The notes under the pieces were generated by a model, which was not told the DNA's origin, searched no databases, and saw only the letters and a list, made by a program, of their open reading frames with translations. DNA of 64,000 nt from Salipaludibacillus sp. LMS25 (GTDB taxonomy: Bacteria > Bacillota > Bacilli > Bacillales > Salisediminibacteriaceae): positions 62,001 to 126,000 of the forward strand of contig NZ_CP093299.1 in assembly GCF_024362805.1 (NCBI RefSeq). The letters run 5' to 3'. Both the position numbers and the translations under genes were made by a program. Shown here piece after piece: positions 27,209 to 37,929 of the stretch. Within the stretch, counting starts at the first letter, position 1, and the number at the start of each line of letters is the position of its first letter.

Positions 27209-28612
27209 TTATAAAATAAACTGACTCAAGTCTCGGTTTTTCGCGACATCCTGTAATTTATCTTCTACGTATTCCGGTGTAATGGTTATCTCTTCCATTG
27301 TTATTTCTGAAGCTTCGTAAGATAAATCCTCAAGTAATTTCTCTAAAATAGTATGAAGTCTTCGCGCGCCGATATTTTCAGTCGCTTCATTAACCTCTGT
27401 GGCAATTTCTGCAATTCTACGAATAGCATCGTCAGAAAATTTCAATTTTATTCCTTCCACTTCAAGGAGCGCTTGATATTGTTTAGCTAAGGCGTACTTA
27501 GGCTCTACTAAGATCTTGACAAAATCCTCAACAGTCAGGCTATTCAGCTCTACACGAATTGGAAATCTACCTTGCAGTTCTGGAATAAGATCAGACGGCT
27601 TCGAGAAATGAAAAGCTCCAGCAGCTACAAATAGCATATGATCTGTTTTAACAGGACCGTACTTTGTTATAACGGTAGATCCTTCTACTATCGGTAAAAT
27701 ATCTCGCTGAACCCCTTCTCTAGATACATCGGCAGATTGCTGCTGATTTTTTCCTGCTACTTTATCAATTTCATCAATAAAGATGATCCCTAATTGCTCA
27801 GCTTTTGAAATAGCCTCTTGCGTGACTTCATCCATATCAATTAATTTTTGAGCTTCATCTTCTGTAAGTACTTTACGAGCTTCTCTAACAGAAAGTTTCC
27901 GACGTTTCTTTTTCTTAGGCATCATATTGCCAAGCATATCTTGCATGTTCATTCCCATTTGTTCCATGCCAGAACCTTGGAACATATCCATAAAGTTAGC
28001 TTGTTGTTCTTCAACTTCTATACTAACTTCATCATTTTCTAGCTCGCCCGCTGCTAATTGTTGAGCGATCTGTTGTCGCCGGTCTCTGACCGTCGTTTCC
28101 TCTTGCTGCTCTTGACTCTGCTGTTCTTGTGTATCTTGATTATTACCTTGAAAAAGCATTTCAAATGGATTACGGTAGGCATTCTCTTTCTTTTTGGAAG
28201 GAACTAATAGCTCTACTAAACGATGATTAGCTTGCTGTTCGGCCTGCTCTTTTACTTTTATCATATTTTCTTCTTTAACGATGCGAATAGACGTCTCAAT
28301 GAGGTCACGGACCATTGATTCTACATCCCGGCCAACATAACCTACTTCTGTAAATTTCGTTGCTTCTACTTTAACGAATGGAGCCCCTACCAACTTAGCT
28401 AGCCTCCGTGCAATTTCTGTTTTACCTACCCCTGTTGGACCAATCATCAAGATGTTCTTAGGAGTTATTTCCTCTTTTAGCGTTTCAGAAAGTTGATTTC
28501 GACGATAGCGATTTCTTAAAGCGACAGCCACCGATTTTTTTGCTTTCGTCTGCCCTACGATTGATTGATCAAGTCGTTCAACAATTTGTTTAGGGGTTAA
28601 CATCTCACTCAT
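27209..28612 (-). CDS. hslU: HslU (ClpY) AAA+ unfoldase
   Basis: HslU is the ATPase ring that unfolds and feeds substrates to the HslV peptidase. The 467-residue protein has Walker [10 protein letters not shown] near residue 57, the pore motif in [10 protein letters not shown] near 88-97, an I domain rich in Gln and Met (about 130-240), and Walker [10 protein letters not shown] near 275. The C-terminus ends in the short FIL tail expected for docking into HslV. It follows hslV by 36 bases. Confidence 0.97.
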   Translation of the reverse strand: MSEMLTPKQIVERLDQSIVGQTKAKKSVAVALRNRYRRNQLSETLKEEITPKNILMIGPTGVGKTEIARRLAKLVGAPFVKVEATKFTEVGYVGRDVESMVRDLIETSIRIVKEENMIKVKEQAEQQANHRLVELLVPSKKKENAYRNPFEMLFQGNNQDTQEQQSQEQQEETTVRDRRQQIAQQLAAGELENDEVSIEVEEQQANFMDMFQGSGMEQMGMNMQDMLGNMMPKKKKRRKLSVREARKVLTEDEAQKLIDMDEVTQEAISKAEQLGIIFIDEIDKVAGKNQQQSADVSREGVQRDILPIVEGSTVITKYGPVKTDHMLFVAAGAFHFSKPSDLIPELQGRFPIRVELNSLTVEDFVKILVEPKYALAKQYQALLEVEGIKLKFSDDAIRRIAEIATEVNEATENIGARRLHTILEKLLEDLSYEASEITMEEITITPEYVEDKLQDVAKNRDLSQFIL

Positions 28613-28648
28613 TTATGCATCCCTCACTTAAAAATTAAGATTTTCATC

Positions 28649-29200
28649 TTAGTTATCATTCGTCAGTTCTTCAACAATAATATGGTGATTCGTATACACG
28701 CATATATCTGCCGCAGTCGTTAAACTCGCTTCCGCAATCTCACGAGCAGATAAGTTTGGCGCATGAGCTTTCAATGCTCTACCAGCAGAAAGAGCATAAT
28801 TCCCACCTGAACCGATGGCTAATATACCATCATCAGGTTCAATGACTTCTCCAGTCCCTGCAATTAGGTAGAGGTTTGTTTTATCCATGACGATAAGCAT
28901 TGCTTCTAACTTACGTAGGACTCTATCTGAACGCCATTCTTTAGCCAATTCCACAGCTGCTCGTTGTAGATTACCACTGTATTCTTCCAATTTCGTTTCA
29001 AATTTTTCATATAAAGTAAAGGCATCAGCCACAGAGCCAGCAAATCCAGCGATCACTTTCCCTCTATACAATCTACGTACTTTCTTTGCTGAATGTTTCA
29101 TAACAACGGCATTACCAAATGTTACTTGGCCGTCCCCTGCTATGGCTGAAGAGCCGTTATGCCTAATAGCAAATATCGTTGTTCCTTTAATTTTATCCAT
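28649..29200 (-). CDS. hslV: HslV (ClpQ) peptidase
   Basis: HslV is the proteasome-like peptidase partner of HslU. The 183-residue sequence includes the family motifs [40 protein letters not shown] and [15 protein letters not shown]. The N-terminus reads [16 protein letters not shown] after a clear AAAGGGG ribosome binding site. The usual catalytic Thr-Thr is at residues 7-8, so removal of a six-residue leader would be needed. B. subtilis CodW uses a Ser at position 2, which is Asp here. It follows xerC by 25 bases. Confidence 0.95.
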   Translation of the reverse strand: MDKIKGTTIFAIRHNGSSAIAGDGQVTFGNAVVMKHSAKKVRRLYRGKVIAGFAGSVADAFTLYEKFETKLEEYSGNLQRAAVELAKEWRSDRVLRKLEAMLIVMDKTNLYLIAGTGEVIEPDDGILAIGSGGNYALSAGRALKAHAPNLSAREIAEASLTTAADICVYTNHHIIVEELTNDN

Positions 29201-29225
29201 TTATTTGCCCCTTTCTATGATATCG

Positions 29226-30122
29226 TCACGCTCTCGGATGGCTTTTTCTATAAACTTCTCTCAGATGATCTTTCGTCACATGTGTATATATTTGAGTTGC
29301 TGATAAATCACTATGACCAAGAAGCTCTTGAACCGTTCGTAAATCTGCTCCTTCATTTAATAAATGAGTGGCGAACGTATGACGAAGGACGTGAGGGCTC
29401 AGTCGTGCTGAAATCGCAGCATCCTTTACGATTGTCGATAAAACCTTCCGAATACTTCGCTCTTTTAAATGGGCACCTCGATAACTTAAGAATAGAGCCT
29501 CAGTTTGAACATTTGCTTTCATAATTAGTTTAGGTCTGCTTTCATCAAGATAAACCCTTAATGCTTCCATCGCATAACTTCCAACTGGGACATATCTATC
29601 TTTCCGTCCTTTACCGTGAACGAGTAAAGTCCCGAGGTCACTATCATAATCTGACAAATGCAAGCCAACACATTCGCTCACCCTAATTCCCGTCCCATAT
29701 AGAACTTCGATCAACGCTTTGTTTCTTTGCCCTAGTAATGTGGATGTATCAATGGCTTCAAAAATATAGTGCATCTCATCTTCATAAAAGAAAGATGGAA
29801 GCTTTTTGTCTAACTTTGGCGTTGTCACCATAGTGAAAGGGTTTTCCTCAATATATCCTTCTCTCAACAAAAATGACCAGAAAGTCCTCAAGGATGATAG
29901 CTTTCTCGCCACTGTTCTTCGAGAATAAGAACGTGAGTGCAGTTCAGTTAAGTAAACTCTAATATCTCCATACGAAACAGCAGCGATTGATTTTCTCAAA
30001 TGCTGTGTAATAAAGTCGTCAAAATCACGTAAATCTTTCGTATAATTTAAAACAGTATGAACGGAGGCTCGTTTCTCAATCTGCAAGTATTCCATAAATC
30101 GTTTGTTCCATAGTTCCAGCAT
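29226..30122 (-). CDS. xerC: Tyrosine recombinase XerC (CodV)
   Basis: XerC with XerD resolves chromosome dimers at dif. The 298-residue protein has an N-terminal core-binding SAM-like domain and a C-terminal catalytic domain. Catalytic residues visible are Arg in GTGIRVSECVGL, Lys in VHGKGRKDRYVP, His-x-x-Arg in LSPHVLRHTFATHLL, His in LLGHSDLS, and Tyr in TQIYTHV. All are intact. It lies between trmFO and hslV, the codV position of B. subtilis. Confidence 0.95.
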   Translation of the reverse strand: MLELWNKRFMEYLQIEKRASVHTVLNYTKDLRDFDDFITQHLRKSIAAVSYGDIRVYLTELHSRSYSRRTVARKLSSLRTFWSFLLREGYIEENPFTMVTTPKLDKKLPSFFYEDEMHYIFEAIDTSTLLGQRNKALIEVLYGTGIRVSECVGLHLSDYDSDLGTLLVHGKGRKDRYVPVGSYAMEALRVYLDESRPKLIMKANVQTEALFLSYRGAHLKERSIRKVLSTIVKDAAISARLSPHVLRHTFATHLLNEGADLRTVQELLGHSDLSATQIYTHVTKDHLREVYRKSHPRA

Positions 30123-30148
30123 AGTGCCACCTTTATTTATCCAACGTT

Positions 30149-30185
30149 AAGAGCTACTAAATCGTAACACAGTTTAGTAGCTCTT
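30149..30185 (-). other. Perfect 13-bp stem-loop between trmFO and xerC
   Basis: AAGAGCTACTAAA and TTTAGTAGCTCTT pair perfectly over an 11-base loop in the 73-base gap. In the operon direction the stem is followed by AACGTTGG, not a T-run; on the plus strand it is followed by TCAATAAAC. It may limit or process the operon transcript rather than end it cleanly. Confidence 0.7.
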
Positions 30186-30195
30186 TCAATAAACA

Positions 30196-31500
30196 TTACA
30201 TTTTTTTCACAAAATTCTGAATTGTTGCCAATGCCCTTTCAGCGTATTTCTCATAACGCTCTTTTTTACTCTTAATGCGTTCAGAAAAAGGAGGCACTAA
30301 GCCAAAGTTTGCGTTTATGGGTTGAAAATTATCCGGGTTAGCAGTAGTAATATAATGCGCCATCGCACCTATCATCGTCTCTTCTGGAAAAGTAATGGTA
30401 GCTTGTCGATCGATGATGTTTGCCGCATTTATTCCCGCTGTTAATCCTGAAGCAGCAGATTCTACATAGCCTTCTACACCCGTCATTTGACCGGCAAAAA
30501 ACAAATCGTTTCGTCCCTTATATTGATATGTATTATGAAGTAAGTTTGGAGAGTTAATATATGTGTTCCGATGCATGACTCCGTACCTAACAATCTCTGC
30601 GTTTTCCAGTCCAGGAATCAGCCTAATAACGTCCTTTTGCGGCCCCCATTTTAAATGTGTTTGAAATCCGACGATATTGTAAAGGGTGCCAGAAGAGTTA
30701 TCTTGTCGAAGTTGAACAACAGCATAAGGTCGTTTCCCTGTAGAAGGATTTTCAAGTCCAACGGGCTTCATCGGTCCAAAGAGCATTGTTTTCCGTCCTC
30801 TTTTAGCCATCACTTCAATTGGCATGCACCCTTCAAAAAACATCGCCTTTTCAAATTCTTTTAATGGCACAGTTTCGGCCTCAACTAATGCATTATAAAA
30901 GCGATCAAATTCTTCCTCTGTCATCGGACAATTTAAGTAAGCTGCTTCACCTTTATCGTAGCGAGATTTCAGATAAACTTTTTCCCTGTCTATAGAGTCT
31001 ACTTCAATAATAGGTGCTGCCGCATCATAGAAATATAAATATTCTTGCCCTGTTAACTTTAGCAAGCTTGCAGACAAGGCGTCCGAGGTTAAAGGTCCTG
31101 TAGCAACAATTGTAGGGCCTTCTGGAATTTCTTCGATTTCTTCTTCAAATACCGTCACACGTTCATGCCCTTTAACACGCTCGGTAACAAGTGCCGCAAA
31201 TTCATGACGGTCAACTGCTAAAGCGCCACCAGCAGGGACTGCACACGCATCCGCTGAACTTATAATTACTGAATTTAGCTGACGCATTTCTTCTTTTAAA
31301 ACCCCAACTGCATTCGTCAAGCTATTACCCCTTAACGAATTACTACAAACTAACTCTGCAAATTTATCAGTATGATGGGCAGGAGTTTGCTTTTTAGGGC
31401 GCATTTCGTACAGATGTACCGAGACACCGCGACAAGCTAACTGCCATGCAGCCTCACTTCCGGCTAATCCTGCTCCAATCACATTTACATATGTCGTCAA
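30196..31500 (-). CDS. trmFO: Folate-dependent tRNA (uracil-54) methyltransferase TrmFO
   Basis: TrmFO makes ribothymidine at position 54 of tRNAs with methylene-tetrahydrofolate and FAD. The 434-residue protein starts with the FAD-binding motif [16 protein letters not shown] (about 7-22). The Cys in [17 protein letters not shown] near residue 53 and the Cys in [14 protein letters not shown] near 225 match family positions important for catalysis. The C-terminal FAD motif [16 protein letters not shown] is present. It lies between topA and xerC. Confidence 0.96.
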   Translation of the reverse strand: MTTYVNVIGAGLAGSEAAWQLACRGVSVHLYEMRPKKQTPAHHTDKFAELVCSNSLRGNSLTNAVGVLKEEMRQLNSVIISSADACAVPAGGALAVDRHEFAALVTERVKGHERVTVFEEEIEEIPEGPTIVATGPLTSDALSASLLKLTGQEYLYFYDAAAPIIEVDSIDREKVYLKSRYDKGEAAYLNCPMTEEEFDRFYNALVEAETVPLKEFEKAMFFEGCMPIEVMAKRGRKTMLFGPMKPVGLENPSTGKRPYAVVQLRQDNSSGTLYNIVGFQTHLKWGPQKDVIRLIPGLENAEIVRYGVMHRNTYINSPNLLHNTYQYKGRNDLFFAGQMTGVEGYVESAASGLTAGINAANIIDRQATITFPEETMIGAMAHYITTANPDNFQPINANFGLVPPFSERIKSKKERYEKYAERALATIQNFVKKM

Positions 31501-31626
31501 AATGGTACCTCCTGATTGGCTTAACCCCTTTTATTAGAAAAGCTATTAACCTTTTTATCTTTCTAGGCAAATAAGTGTACACACAGCGAATTGTTAATAT
31601 GACAAACCGTTATGAAGCTAAGCATG

Positions 31627-31668
31627 TAAGGAGCTAACACCGATGGTATCGGCTCCCTACACGATACT
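31627..31668 (-). other. Nested stem-loop between topA and trmFO
   Basis: In the operon direction GTAGGGAG pairs with CTCCTTAC around an inner CCGAT-ACC-ATCGG hairpin. No T-run follows. The element lies in the 189-base gap and could act as an mRNA processing or attenuation point between topA and trmFO; this is inference. Confidence 0.5.
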
Positions 31669-31689
31669 TTTCATAGAAAGGCTACTTCG

Positions 31690-33762
31690 TCAATTGCTGT
31701 CTTCTTTATAGTCACATTCTGTACAATGGACATTGACCCCTTTTTTAGATTTCTTTTCTACAAGCATACTTTCACATTTAGGGCAAGATCTAGATATTGG
31801 TTTATCCCATGAAATAAAATCACACTCAGGATACCTATCACATCCATAAAAGAGACGTCTTTTTTTGCTTTTACGCTCGACGATATTTCCTTCAGAGCAC
31901 TTAGGACACTTTACCCCAATCTCCTTCGTAATGGCTTTAGTATTTCGGCAATTTGGGAAATTTGAACAGGCCATAAACTTTCCGTATCTCCCCATTTTGA
32001 AGACCATGTCATGCCCACATTTTTCACAATCCTCACCGGCAGGCTCATCTTTTATTTCCACTTCTTTCATTTCTTCTTCTGCTGTTTTTAATCGTTTTTC
32101 GAACCCTGTATAGAAGCGATCGATTATGTGAACCCAATTTTGATCGCCCTCTTCAATGGCGTCAAGGTTAGATTCCATTTCAGCAGTGAACTCTACGTTT
32201 AATATTTCAGGAAAAAACTCCTCAATTAATTCTAAAACAATCCCGCCTAATTCAGTGGGAACAAAGCGTTTATCCTCAAGAGCTACATAGCCTCGTCGTT
32301 GAATGGTATCGAGTGTTGGAGCATAAGTGGATGGTCTCCCAATACCCAGTTCTTCCATCGTCCGCACAAGTCTGGCTTCTGTATATCTTGGCGGTGGCTG
32401 TGTGAAGTGCTGGTTCGGGTCTATTTTTTCAGATAAAGCTGTGTCGCCTTCTTCCATCGCTGGTAATAAACGATCCTTTTCTTCTTTACCTTCATCGTTT
32501 CCTTCAATATAAACTTTCATAAAACCAGGGAACTTTAACTTCGATCCATTTGCCCGGAACATGACACCATTATTTGTAAGGTCCACTGACATCGTATCCA
32601 TGACAGCTGGTGCCATTTGGCTGGCCACCATACGCTCCCAAATGAGTTTATATAAACGATACTGATCCCGGCTTAAATAGGACTTAATCGCTTTTGGATC
32701 TTTCATAACCGATGTGGGACGAACAGCTTCATGAGCGTCTTGAGACTTGGTTTTTTGCTTTGAATTTCCAGTTGAATGATTATGATACTCTTTCCCATAA
32801 TGCGTTTCTATATAGTCTTTTGCCTCTTGTCGAGCAGTCTCAGACAGGCGAGTCGAATCGGTTCTCATATACGTAATAAGTCCTACTGTTCCACCTTTAC
32901 CTAAATCAATACCTTCGTAAAGCTGCTGAGCTAACATCATCGTTTTCTTTGCTCTAAAATTGAGTTTTCTCGCTGCTTCTTGCTGTAATGAAGACGTGGT
33001 AAAAGGCACGACGGGGTTACGTTTCCGCTCTTTACGCTTTACTTTTTCAATATGAAAAGCATCACCAGTAAGTTTTGCTAAAATAGTATCCACGTCTGAC
33101 TTCGTCTTTAAATCCATTTTTTTACCATCTAAAGACATGAATTTAGCTTCGAATTGATGATTGTCCTTTGTCATTTTTGCTGTTACAGACCAATATTCTT
33201 CCGGTTTAAAAGCTTTAATTTCGTTTTCTCTGTCAATGATCATTTTCACAGCTACGGACTGTACTCTACCGGCACTTAATCCTTTTTTGACTTTTTTCCA
33301 TAACAAAGGACTAATATTATACCCAACTAGTCTGTCTAGTACCCTTCGAGCTTGCTGAGCGTCCACTAAATTAGCGTTAATCGTTCTCGGATGTTTAAAT
33401 GAATCTTTAATCGCTTGCTTTGTAATTTCATTAAATACAACGCGACATTCTGAATCTTTATCAATATTTAAGCTATCGGCAAGATGCCATGCGATCGCTT
33501 CACCTTCACGATCCGGGTCAGCTGCCAGATAAATGCGCTTTGCCTTTTTTGCTGCTTGTTTTAATTCTTTTAAAATCGGGCCTTTCCCGCGAATAGTAAT
33601 ATACTTAGGAGAATAATTTTCTTCCACATCCACGCCCATCTGACTTTTTGGCAAGTCGATAACATGGCCCATAGAGGCTTTAACGGAATACTTCTTACCT
33701 AAATATTTTCCAATTGTCTTTGCTTTAGCGGGAGATTCCACGATTACTAAGTAATCGGACAT
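31690..33762 (-). CDS. topA: DNA topoisomerase I TopA
   Basis: TopA relaxes negative supercoils. The 690-residue protein has an N-terminal Toprim domain with [14 protein letters not shown] and the acidic [13 protein letters not shown]. The active-site Tyr is in [14 protein letters not shown] near residue 300. The C-terminus holds three Cys4 zinc ribbon segments: [15 protein letters not shown] and CPKCESM each pair with a second Cys pair. Length and finger number match B. subtilis. A consensus promoter stands upstream. Confidence 0.97.
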   Translation of the reverse strand: MSDYLVIVESPAKAKTIGKYLGKKYSVKASMGHVIDLPKSQMGVDVEENYSPKYITIRGKGPILKELKQAAKKAKRIYLAADPDREGEAIAWHLADSLNIDKDSECRVVFNEITKQAIKDSFKHPRTINANLVDAQQARRVLDRLVGYNISPLLWKKVKKGLSAGRVQSVAVKMIIDRENEIKAFKPEEYWSVTAKMTKDNHQFEAKFMSLDGKKMDLKTKSDVDTILAKLTGDAFHIEKVKRKERKRNPVVPFTTSSLQQEAARKLNFRAKKTMMLAQQLYEGIDLGKGGTVGLITYMRTDSTRLSETARQEAKDYIETHYGKEYHNHSTGNSKQKTKSQDAHEAVRPTSVMKDPKAIKSYLSRDQYRLYKLIWERMVASQMAPAVMDTMSVDLTNNGVMFRANGSKLKFPGFMKVYIEGNDEGKEEKDRLLPAMEEGDTALSEKIDPNQHFTQPPPRYTEARLVRTMEELGIGRPSTYAPTLDTIQRRGYVALEDKRFVPTELGGIVLELIEEFFPEILNVEFTAEMESNLDAIEEGDQNWVHIIDRFYTGFEKRLKTAEEEMKEVEIKDEPAGEDCEKCGHDMVFKMGRYGKFMACSNFPNCRNTKAITKEIGVKCPKCSEGNIVERKSKKRRLFYGCDRYPECDFISWDKPISRSCPKCESMLVEKKSKKGVNVHCTECDYKEDSN

Positions 33763-33803
33763 ACATACGTGCCTCCCCTTTAGAGGTATATTAAATCTTC
33801 CCT

Positions 33804-33833
33804 ATTATTAAACACTAATTTAGGATTTGTCAA
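33804..33833 (-). promoter_or_regulatory. SigA promoter of topA
   Basis: A perfect TTGACA, an 18-base spacer and AATAAT (5 of 6) lie about 40-70 bases upstream of the topA start on the coding strand. It probably drives topA and, through the stem-loops, the genes to codY. Confidence 0.75.
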
Positions 33834-33913
33834 ACATTCTTTGCATATTATTAGAAAAATAGACGTTTCGCCATATCTACTCGTCATTTTTACATAAATT
33901 CCTTGAACCTTTA

Positions 33914-34070
33914 ATAAAGCTAAGCTTCAATCAGTGGGCGTTTTCCTTCATCCCCCACTGATTGTTCGTTTAACTTATGGGACCTTTAGGGGCAGTTTCC
34001 CCCACCTTAACTTTTCGACCTTCTTAAGTTTTGTGGTGGGGGTTTTACTGCCCCTTAAGAGTGGGATAAA
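33914..34070 (+). repeat. Structured intergenic repeat, copy 1 (full length)
   Basis: This 157-base element starts ATAAAGCTAAGC and ends GAGTGGGATAAA. It folds into two stems: CAATCAGTGGG (33928-33938) with CCCACTGATTG (33954-33964), and GGGGCAGT-TT-CCCCCACC (33989-34006) with GGTGGGGG-TTTT-ACTGCCCC (34035-34054). A 159-base copy on the other strand is at 41881-42039 and an internally deleted copy is at 53600-53653. I do not recognise it as a known element. Confidence 0.85.
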
Positions 34071-34278
34071 ATATCCTTAAAACACTGGTACATTAGATAA
34101 GCGAAACGTGTACACTTTATTACTTGAAAATCAGTAACAAGTACTAATTTTATATTCATTCATTACATTTGGTTGGTACAATGCTTCACTCTGTTAGTAT
34201 TGTAGGTCATAGACATTAATGCGTCTAAATAAGTATACGACACTTCATACAGAATAACATAAGATTCCAAAGAAAACA

Positions 34279-35172
34279 TCAAACATGCATAAGATATTCC
34301 TCCATAATATCTTCACTAGTGATAATTAATTTAGCACCTTGTTGGATTAACCGATTGGTTCCTTCTGCCATCGGGTCAGAAATTCTTCCAGGCAAAGCAA
34401 AAACATCTCTTCCTTGCTGAAGTGCGCACTCACTTGTTATTAATGAACCACTTTTGCGAGCCGCCTCTACTACGAACGTAGCTGTAGAAAGGCCGCTTAT
34501 AATTCTGTTTCTTTCTGGAAACTGCCATCGCTTCGGCTTAACATATGGAGGATATTCCGACACAATGAGCTGGGATTTTTCAAGTTCAGCTTTTAAATGA
34601 CTTAATCCGACAGGATAAAGATGATCTAATCCATACGCTAACACGGCAATCGTATGACCATTTTCACAAATCATCAACTCGTGAGCAATTGCATCTACGC
34701 CAAGGGCCATCCCACTTACAATTGTGAAAGGGAGCGAAACTAAAGGCGACAGTATGCGCTGCATATGTTCATAGGCAGTGGCAGAAGGGTGCCTTGTACC
34801 CACGACACTTAAACAGTGCTCGGCTGCTAAATAGCGATCATTCCCTTTAAAATATAGTACCCACGGTGGATCATATATTTCTTTTAACAAAGTAGGATAG
34901 TCACTCTGAAAGAACGTCACATAGCCGATATTTTTCATATCTAATTCGAATTTTAAATCATCCACCCTAACTCTTGATAAAGTATGGTAAATAGTCTTTA
35001 TTCGTTGTTGGTCTCTTCCTGGAAATAGCTTAACAAAGTCTGTAATGGGGAGATTGTAACAGAGCATAAGTGAATCATCATGCATAAAGCACGTTTTTAA
35101 AAAGGAGTAACTACCGTACGAACAATAGTGGAGGTGTAGAAGCCTATCTTGAAAAGAAGAGGGGACATACAC
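34279..35172 (-). CDS. dprA: DNA processing protein DprA
   Basis: DprA loads RecA on incoming single-stranded DNA during transformation. The 297-residue protein has the Rossmann-like fold core: LSVVGTRHPSATAYEHMQRI, FTIVSGMALGVDAIAHELMI, TIAVLAYGLDHLYP, and FPERNRIISGLSTATFVVEA. The 44 or so N-terminal residues before the core are weakly conserved. The start lacks a good ribosome binding site, so the exact N-terminus is uncertain. It lies between sucD and topA as in B. subtilis. Confidence 0.92.
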   Translation of the reverse strand: MYVPSSFQDRLLHLHYCSYGSYSFLKTCFMHDDSLMLCYNLPITDFVKLFPGRDQQRIKTIYHTLSRVRVDDLKFELDMKNIGYVTFFQSDYPTLLKEIYDPPWVLYFKGNDRYLAAEHCLSVVGTRHPSATAYEHMQRILSPLVSLPFTIVSGMALGVDAIAHELMICENGHTIAVLAYGLDHLYPVGLSHLKAELEKSQLIVSEYPPYVKPKRWQFPERNRIISGLSTATFVVEAARKSGSLITSECALQQGRDVFALPGRISDPMAEGTNRLIQQGAKLIITSEDIMEEYLMHV

Positions 35173-35231
35173 AGTGGCAAATTCCTTTCTATTTAGTTAG
35201 AGGATTTAATACAGGGGAGGTAAACGTAGTA

Positions 35232-35267
35232 AAGACGGGCCGAGAGTAATCGACTCTCGACCGTCTT
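35232..35267 (-). terminator. Likely terminator of sucCD
   Basis: AAGACGG pairs with CCGTCTT, enclosing CGAGAGT with ACTCTCG, just after the sucD stop. In the operon direction the stem ends in CTTTACTACGTTT, a poor T-run, so termination may be partial. Confidence 0.6.
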
Positions 35268-35274
35268 ACAATCA

Positions 35275-36183
35275 TTATACGTCATGTGTGATACATTTTT
35301 CCAATAGATTACTTTCTTTCAGTGCGGAAATCAACGTTTCCCCCATTACTGCTGGCGTTTCTGCTACTTTTACCCCTGCCGAGTTCAATGTTTTTATTTT
35401 CTCCTCAGCTGTTCCTTTTCCTCCGGAAATAATAGCACCTGCGTGCCCCATTCGTTTACCCGGAGGGGCTGTTTGACCTCCGATAAATCCTACAACAGGT
35501 TTCGTCATATTGTGCTTGATCCATTCAGCAGCTTCTTCTTCTGCTGTACCACCAATTTCACCAATCATGATCACCGCATACGTATCATCGTCTTCATTAA
35601 ATTGTTTTAAAACATCGATAAAATCGGTACCATTAACAGGGTCCCCACCAATTCCAACCGCTGTGGATTGGCCAATGCCACTTGTTGATAGTTGGTGAAC
35701 TGCCTCATATGTTAATGTGCCAGATCTTGATACAACCCCTACATGGCCTTTTTTGTGTATATATCCTGGCATGATGCCAATTTTACACTCTTCTGGTGTA
35801 ATCACTCCTGGGCAATTAGGACCGATTAGGCGTGTGTTTTTACCTTCCATAAAGCGCTTAACTTTTATCATATCAGTTACCGGTATACCTTCTGTTATCG
35901 TAATAACTAATGCCACACCTGCATCTGTCGCTTCCATAATTGCATCAGCTGCAAATGGCGGCGGAACATAAATAACTGATGCATTTGCACCCGTTTTTTC
36001 CACTGCTTCAGTAACCGTATTAAATACCGGTATACCTTCTACTTCAGTGCCACCCTTTCCTGGTGTCACGCCTCCTACGATTTGGGTGCCATATTCCATC
36101 GCTTGCTTCGTATGAAATAGTCCGGTGGCACCGGTAATTCCTTGGACAATAACTTTTGTATCTTTATTAATTAAGATGCTCAT
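35275..36183 (-). CDS. sucD: Succinyl-CoA synthetase alpha subunit
   Basis: SucD forms the CoA-binding and phosphohistidine subunit of the TCA-cycle enzyme that converts succinyl-CoA to succinate with ATP formation. The 302 residues show the Rossmann CoA-binding start [43 protein letters not shown] and [12 protein letters not shown]. The phospho-His is in [14 protein letters not shown] near residue 246. It follows sucC after 16 bases. Confidence 0.97.
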   Translation of the reverse strand: MSILINKDTKVIVQGITGATGLFHTKQAMEYGTQIVGGVTPGKGGTEVEGIPVFNTVTEAVEKTGANASVIYVPPPFAADAIMEATDAGVALVITITEGIPVTDMIKVKRFMEGKNTRLIGPNCPGVITPEECKIGIMPGYIHKKGHVGVVSRSGTLTYEAVHQLSTSGIGQSTAVGIGGDPVNGTDFIDVLKQFNEDDDTYAVIMIGEIGGTAEEEAAEWIKHNMTKPVVGFIGGQTAPPGKRMGHAGAIISGGKGTAEEKIKTLNSAGVKVAETPAVMGETLISALKESNLLEKCITHDV

Positions 36184-36199
36184 CTTAATCCCGCCTTTC

Positions 36200-37363
36200 T
36201 TACGCTTTTACGAGTGATACAATTTTTTCTGCTCCATCTGCCATAGAATCAGCTGCTGTAATATCTAATCCTGACTCTTGAAGTATTCGCTTACCTAATG
36301 CAACGTTCGTTCCTTCAAGGCGTACAACGAGAGGAATCGTTAGACCGACTTCTTTAGTAGCGGCTACAACACCTTCTGCAATAACGTCACACTTCATGAT
36401 GCCACCAAATATATTGACATAAATCCCTTGAACATTTTTGTCCGAAAGAATAATTTTAAAGGCTTCAGTCACTTTTTCTTTCGTAGCCCCACCACCTACA
36501 TCAAGGAAGTTCGCAGGGTCTCCTTGATAATGTTTAATAATATCCATCGTTGCCATGGCAAGACCTGCACCATTAACCATACATCCTATATTCCCATCTA
36601 GAGAAATGTAACTCAGGTCATATTTGGAAGCTTCTATTTCTTTCTCGTCTTCTTCAGCAAGGTCCCGAAACGCCATGACGTCTTTTTGTCGAAACAATGC
36701 ATTCGAATCAAAATTCAATTTAGCATCTAATGCCATGACTTTTCCGTCACCAGTTGTCACTAATGGATTAATTTCGGCTATTGAACAATCTTTATCTGAA
36801 AATACCTTATAGAGGCCCATCATAAACTTGACCGCTTCTTTCACTAGATGGTTTGGAATGTTAATATTAAATGCTAGTCTTCTAGCTTGATAAGGCATAA
36901 GACCAGTTACTGGATCAATTACTTCTTTGAAGATTTTTTCAGGTGTTTCTGCAGCCACTTCTTCAATTTCTGTTCCCCCCTCTTCAGATGCCATCATCAC
37001 AATACGGGAGGTTGCTCTGTCCACTACAAGACCGACATAATATTCTTTCTGAATATCACAACCTTGTTCGATTAATAAACGCTTAACTTCCTTTCCTTCT
37101 GGTCCAGTTTGATGCGTGACAAGCGTTTTCCCTAAAATGTCTTCGGCATATGTACGCACCTCATTAAGACTTTTAGCCACTTTTACACCACCAGCTTTGC
37201 CCCGTCCACCTGCATGGATTTGCGCCTTGACAACGTTTACATCTGTCCCTAAAGTTTTCGCCGCTTCCACCGCTTCATCTACGGAAAAAGCCACTTTCCC
37301 TTCAGGCACTGCCACACCATACTTTCTCAATAATTCTTTTCCTTGATACTCATGGATATTCAT
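36200..37363 (-). CDS. sucC: Succinyl-CoA synthetase beta subunit
   Basis: SucC is the ATP-grasp subunit of succinyl-CoA synthetase. The ATG giving [12 protein letters not shown] is preceded by GGAGGATGGTT; 21 upstream codons in frame have no support. The 387-residue protein has [15 protein letters not shown] near 45-59, the metal-binding EINPLV, and the CoA/phosphate region [13 protein letters not shown] and FLDVGGGA. Length is typical. A weak promoter-like TTCACA with TAGAAT at a long spacing lies near 37515-37545. Confidence 0.96.
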   Translation of the reverse strand: MNIHEYQGKELLRKYGVAVPEGKVAFSVDEAVEAAKTLGTDVNVVKAQIHAGGRGKAGGVKVAKSLNEVRTYAEDILGKTLVTHQTGPEGKEVKRLLIEQGCDIQKEYYVGLVVDRATSRIVMMASEEGGTEIEEVAAETPEKIFKEVIDPVTGLMPYQARRLAFNINIPNHLVKEAVKFMMGLYKVFSDKDCSIAEINPLVTTGDGKVMALDAKLNFDSNALFRQKDVMAFRDLAEEDEKEIEASKYDLSYISLDGNIGCMVNGAGLAMATMDIIKHYQGDPANFLDVGGGATKEKVTEAFKIILSDKNVQGIYVNIFGGIMKCDVIAEGVVAATKEVGLTIPLVVRLEGTNVALGKRILQESGLDITAADSMADGAEKIVSLVKA

Positions 37364-37635
37364 AACCATCCTCCTTACTGAGTCAAAAAAATGATGTTTA
37401 GCTGCATAGCCTTTACTGCTACACATCTCGCGTTACGTGAGACATCTCTTCCTTGTTAGAAGAAAAACATGAAAAGAAACAGTAGTCGTTTATTTACTTT
37501 TCACTCAATACATATTCTACTATAGATTCCGACAATTTTGTGAACTTTTCACCTAAAAAAGATATTTTAACTTTTTATTAGTAAGCCATTTCATAAATCA
37601 TTATGATTATTTCCAAATGTTATGACTCATTGCCA

Positions 37636-37669
37636 CTACAGATGGACGCTTTCCGCGGTACTCGTCTTT
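37636..37669 (+). repeat. 34-base repeat, family 3, copy 1
   Basis: The sequence CTACAGA-N4-CGCTTTCC-N6-CTCGTCTTT matches a second copy at 41267-41300 at 26 of 34 positions, with the three blocks fixed in spacing. Both copies are in long intergenic gaps and in the same orientation. It resembles degenerate dispersed GCTTTCC-type elements of bacilli, which is a loose comparison. Confidence 0.55.
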
Positions 37670-37894
37670 AACTCATTCTGCCATACACTCATGTGCTATT
37701 CCCTCTTTTAAATTTTTAACACTTATACAGGTACAAAAGCTAGTAAACAAGTAACGAGGGTAAGACACTTTCTGTTGGCATTGCAGTGGATCTTCATCTC
37801 TTGCTTTCTCGAACGTCTCGCCATTTTGACAGTCATACGGTCGTTGTGTGATAAGTCGTTAATACAACAAAAAAAATATCCATAAACCAATAAA

Positions 37895-37929
37895 TGGCAT
37901 CAATCATCATATGCGACTGATTGATGCCA
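37895..37929 (-). repeat. Hairpin repeat, family 2, copy 1
   Basis: TGGCATCAATCA and TGATTGATGCCA form a perfect 12-bp stem with an 11-base loop. A related hairpin with the same loop length is at 41764-41798. In the minus direction the stem is followed by a T-rich TTTATTGG, so it may end transcription from the SASP-like gene. It is about 100 bases beyond that gene's stop. Confidence 0.6.

Larger units (their letters stand above)
33763..34278. other. topA-dprA intergenic region
   Basis: This 516-base gap holds the topA promoter near its left end and copy 1 of the structured repeat at 33914-34070. The remainder (34071-34278) is AT-rich, and I see no gene or clear terminator for dprA in it. Confidence 0.6.

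Noticed and set aside
37500..37560. sucC promoter as a firm call
   Set aside because: TTCACA with TAGAAT requires a 19-base spacer and TTGTCG with TGTATT a poor -10, so only a candidate is mentioned under the gap.
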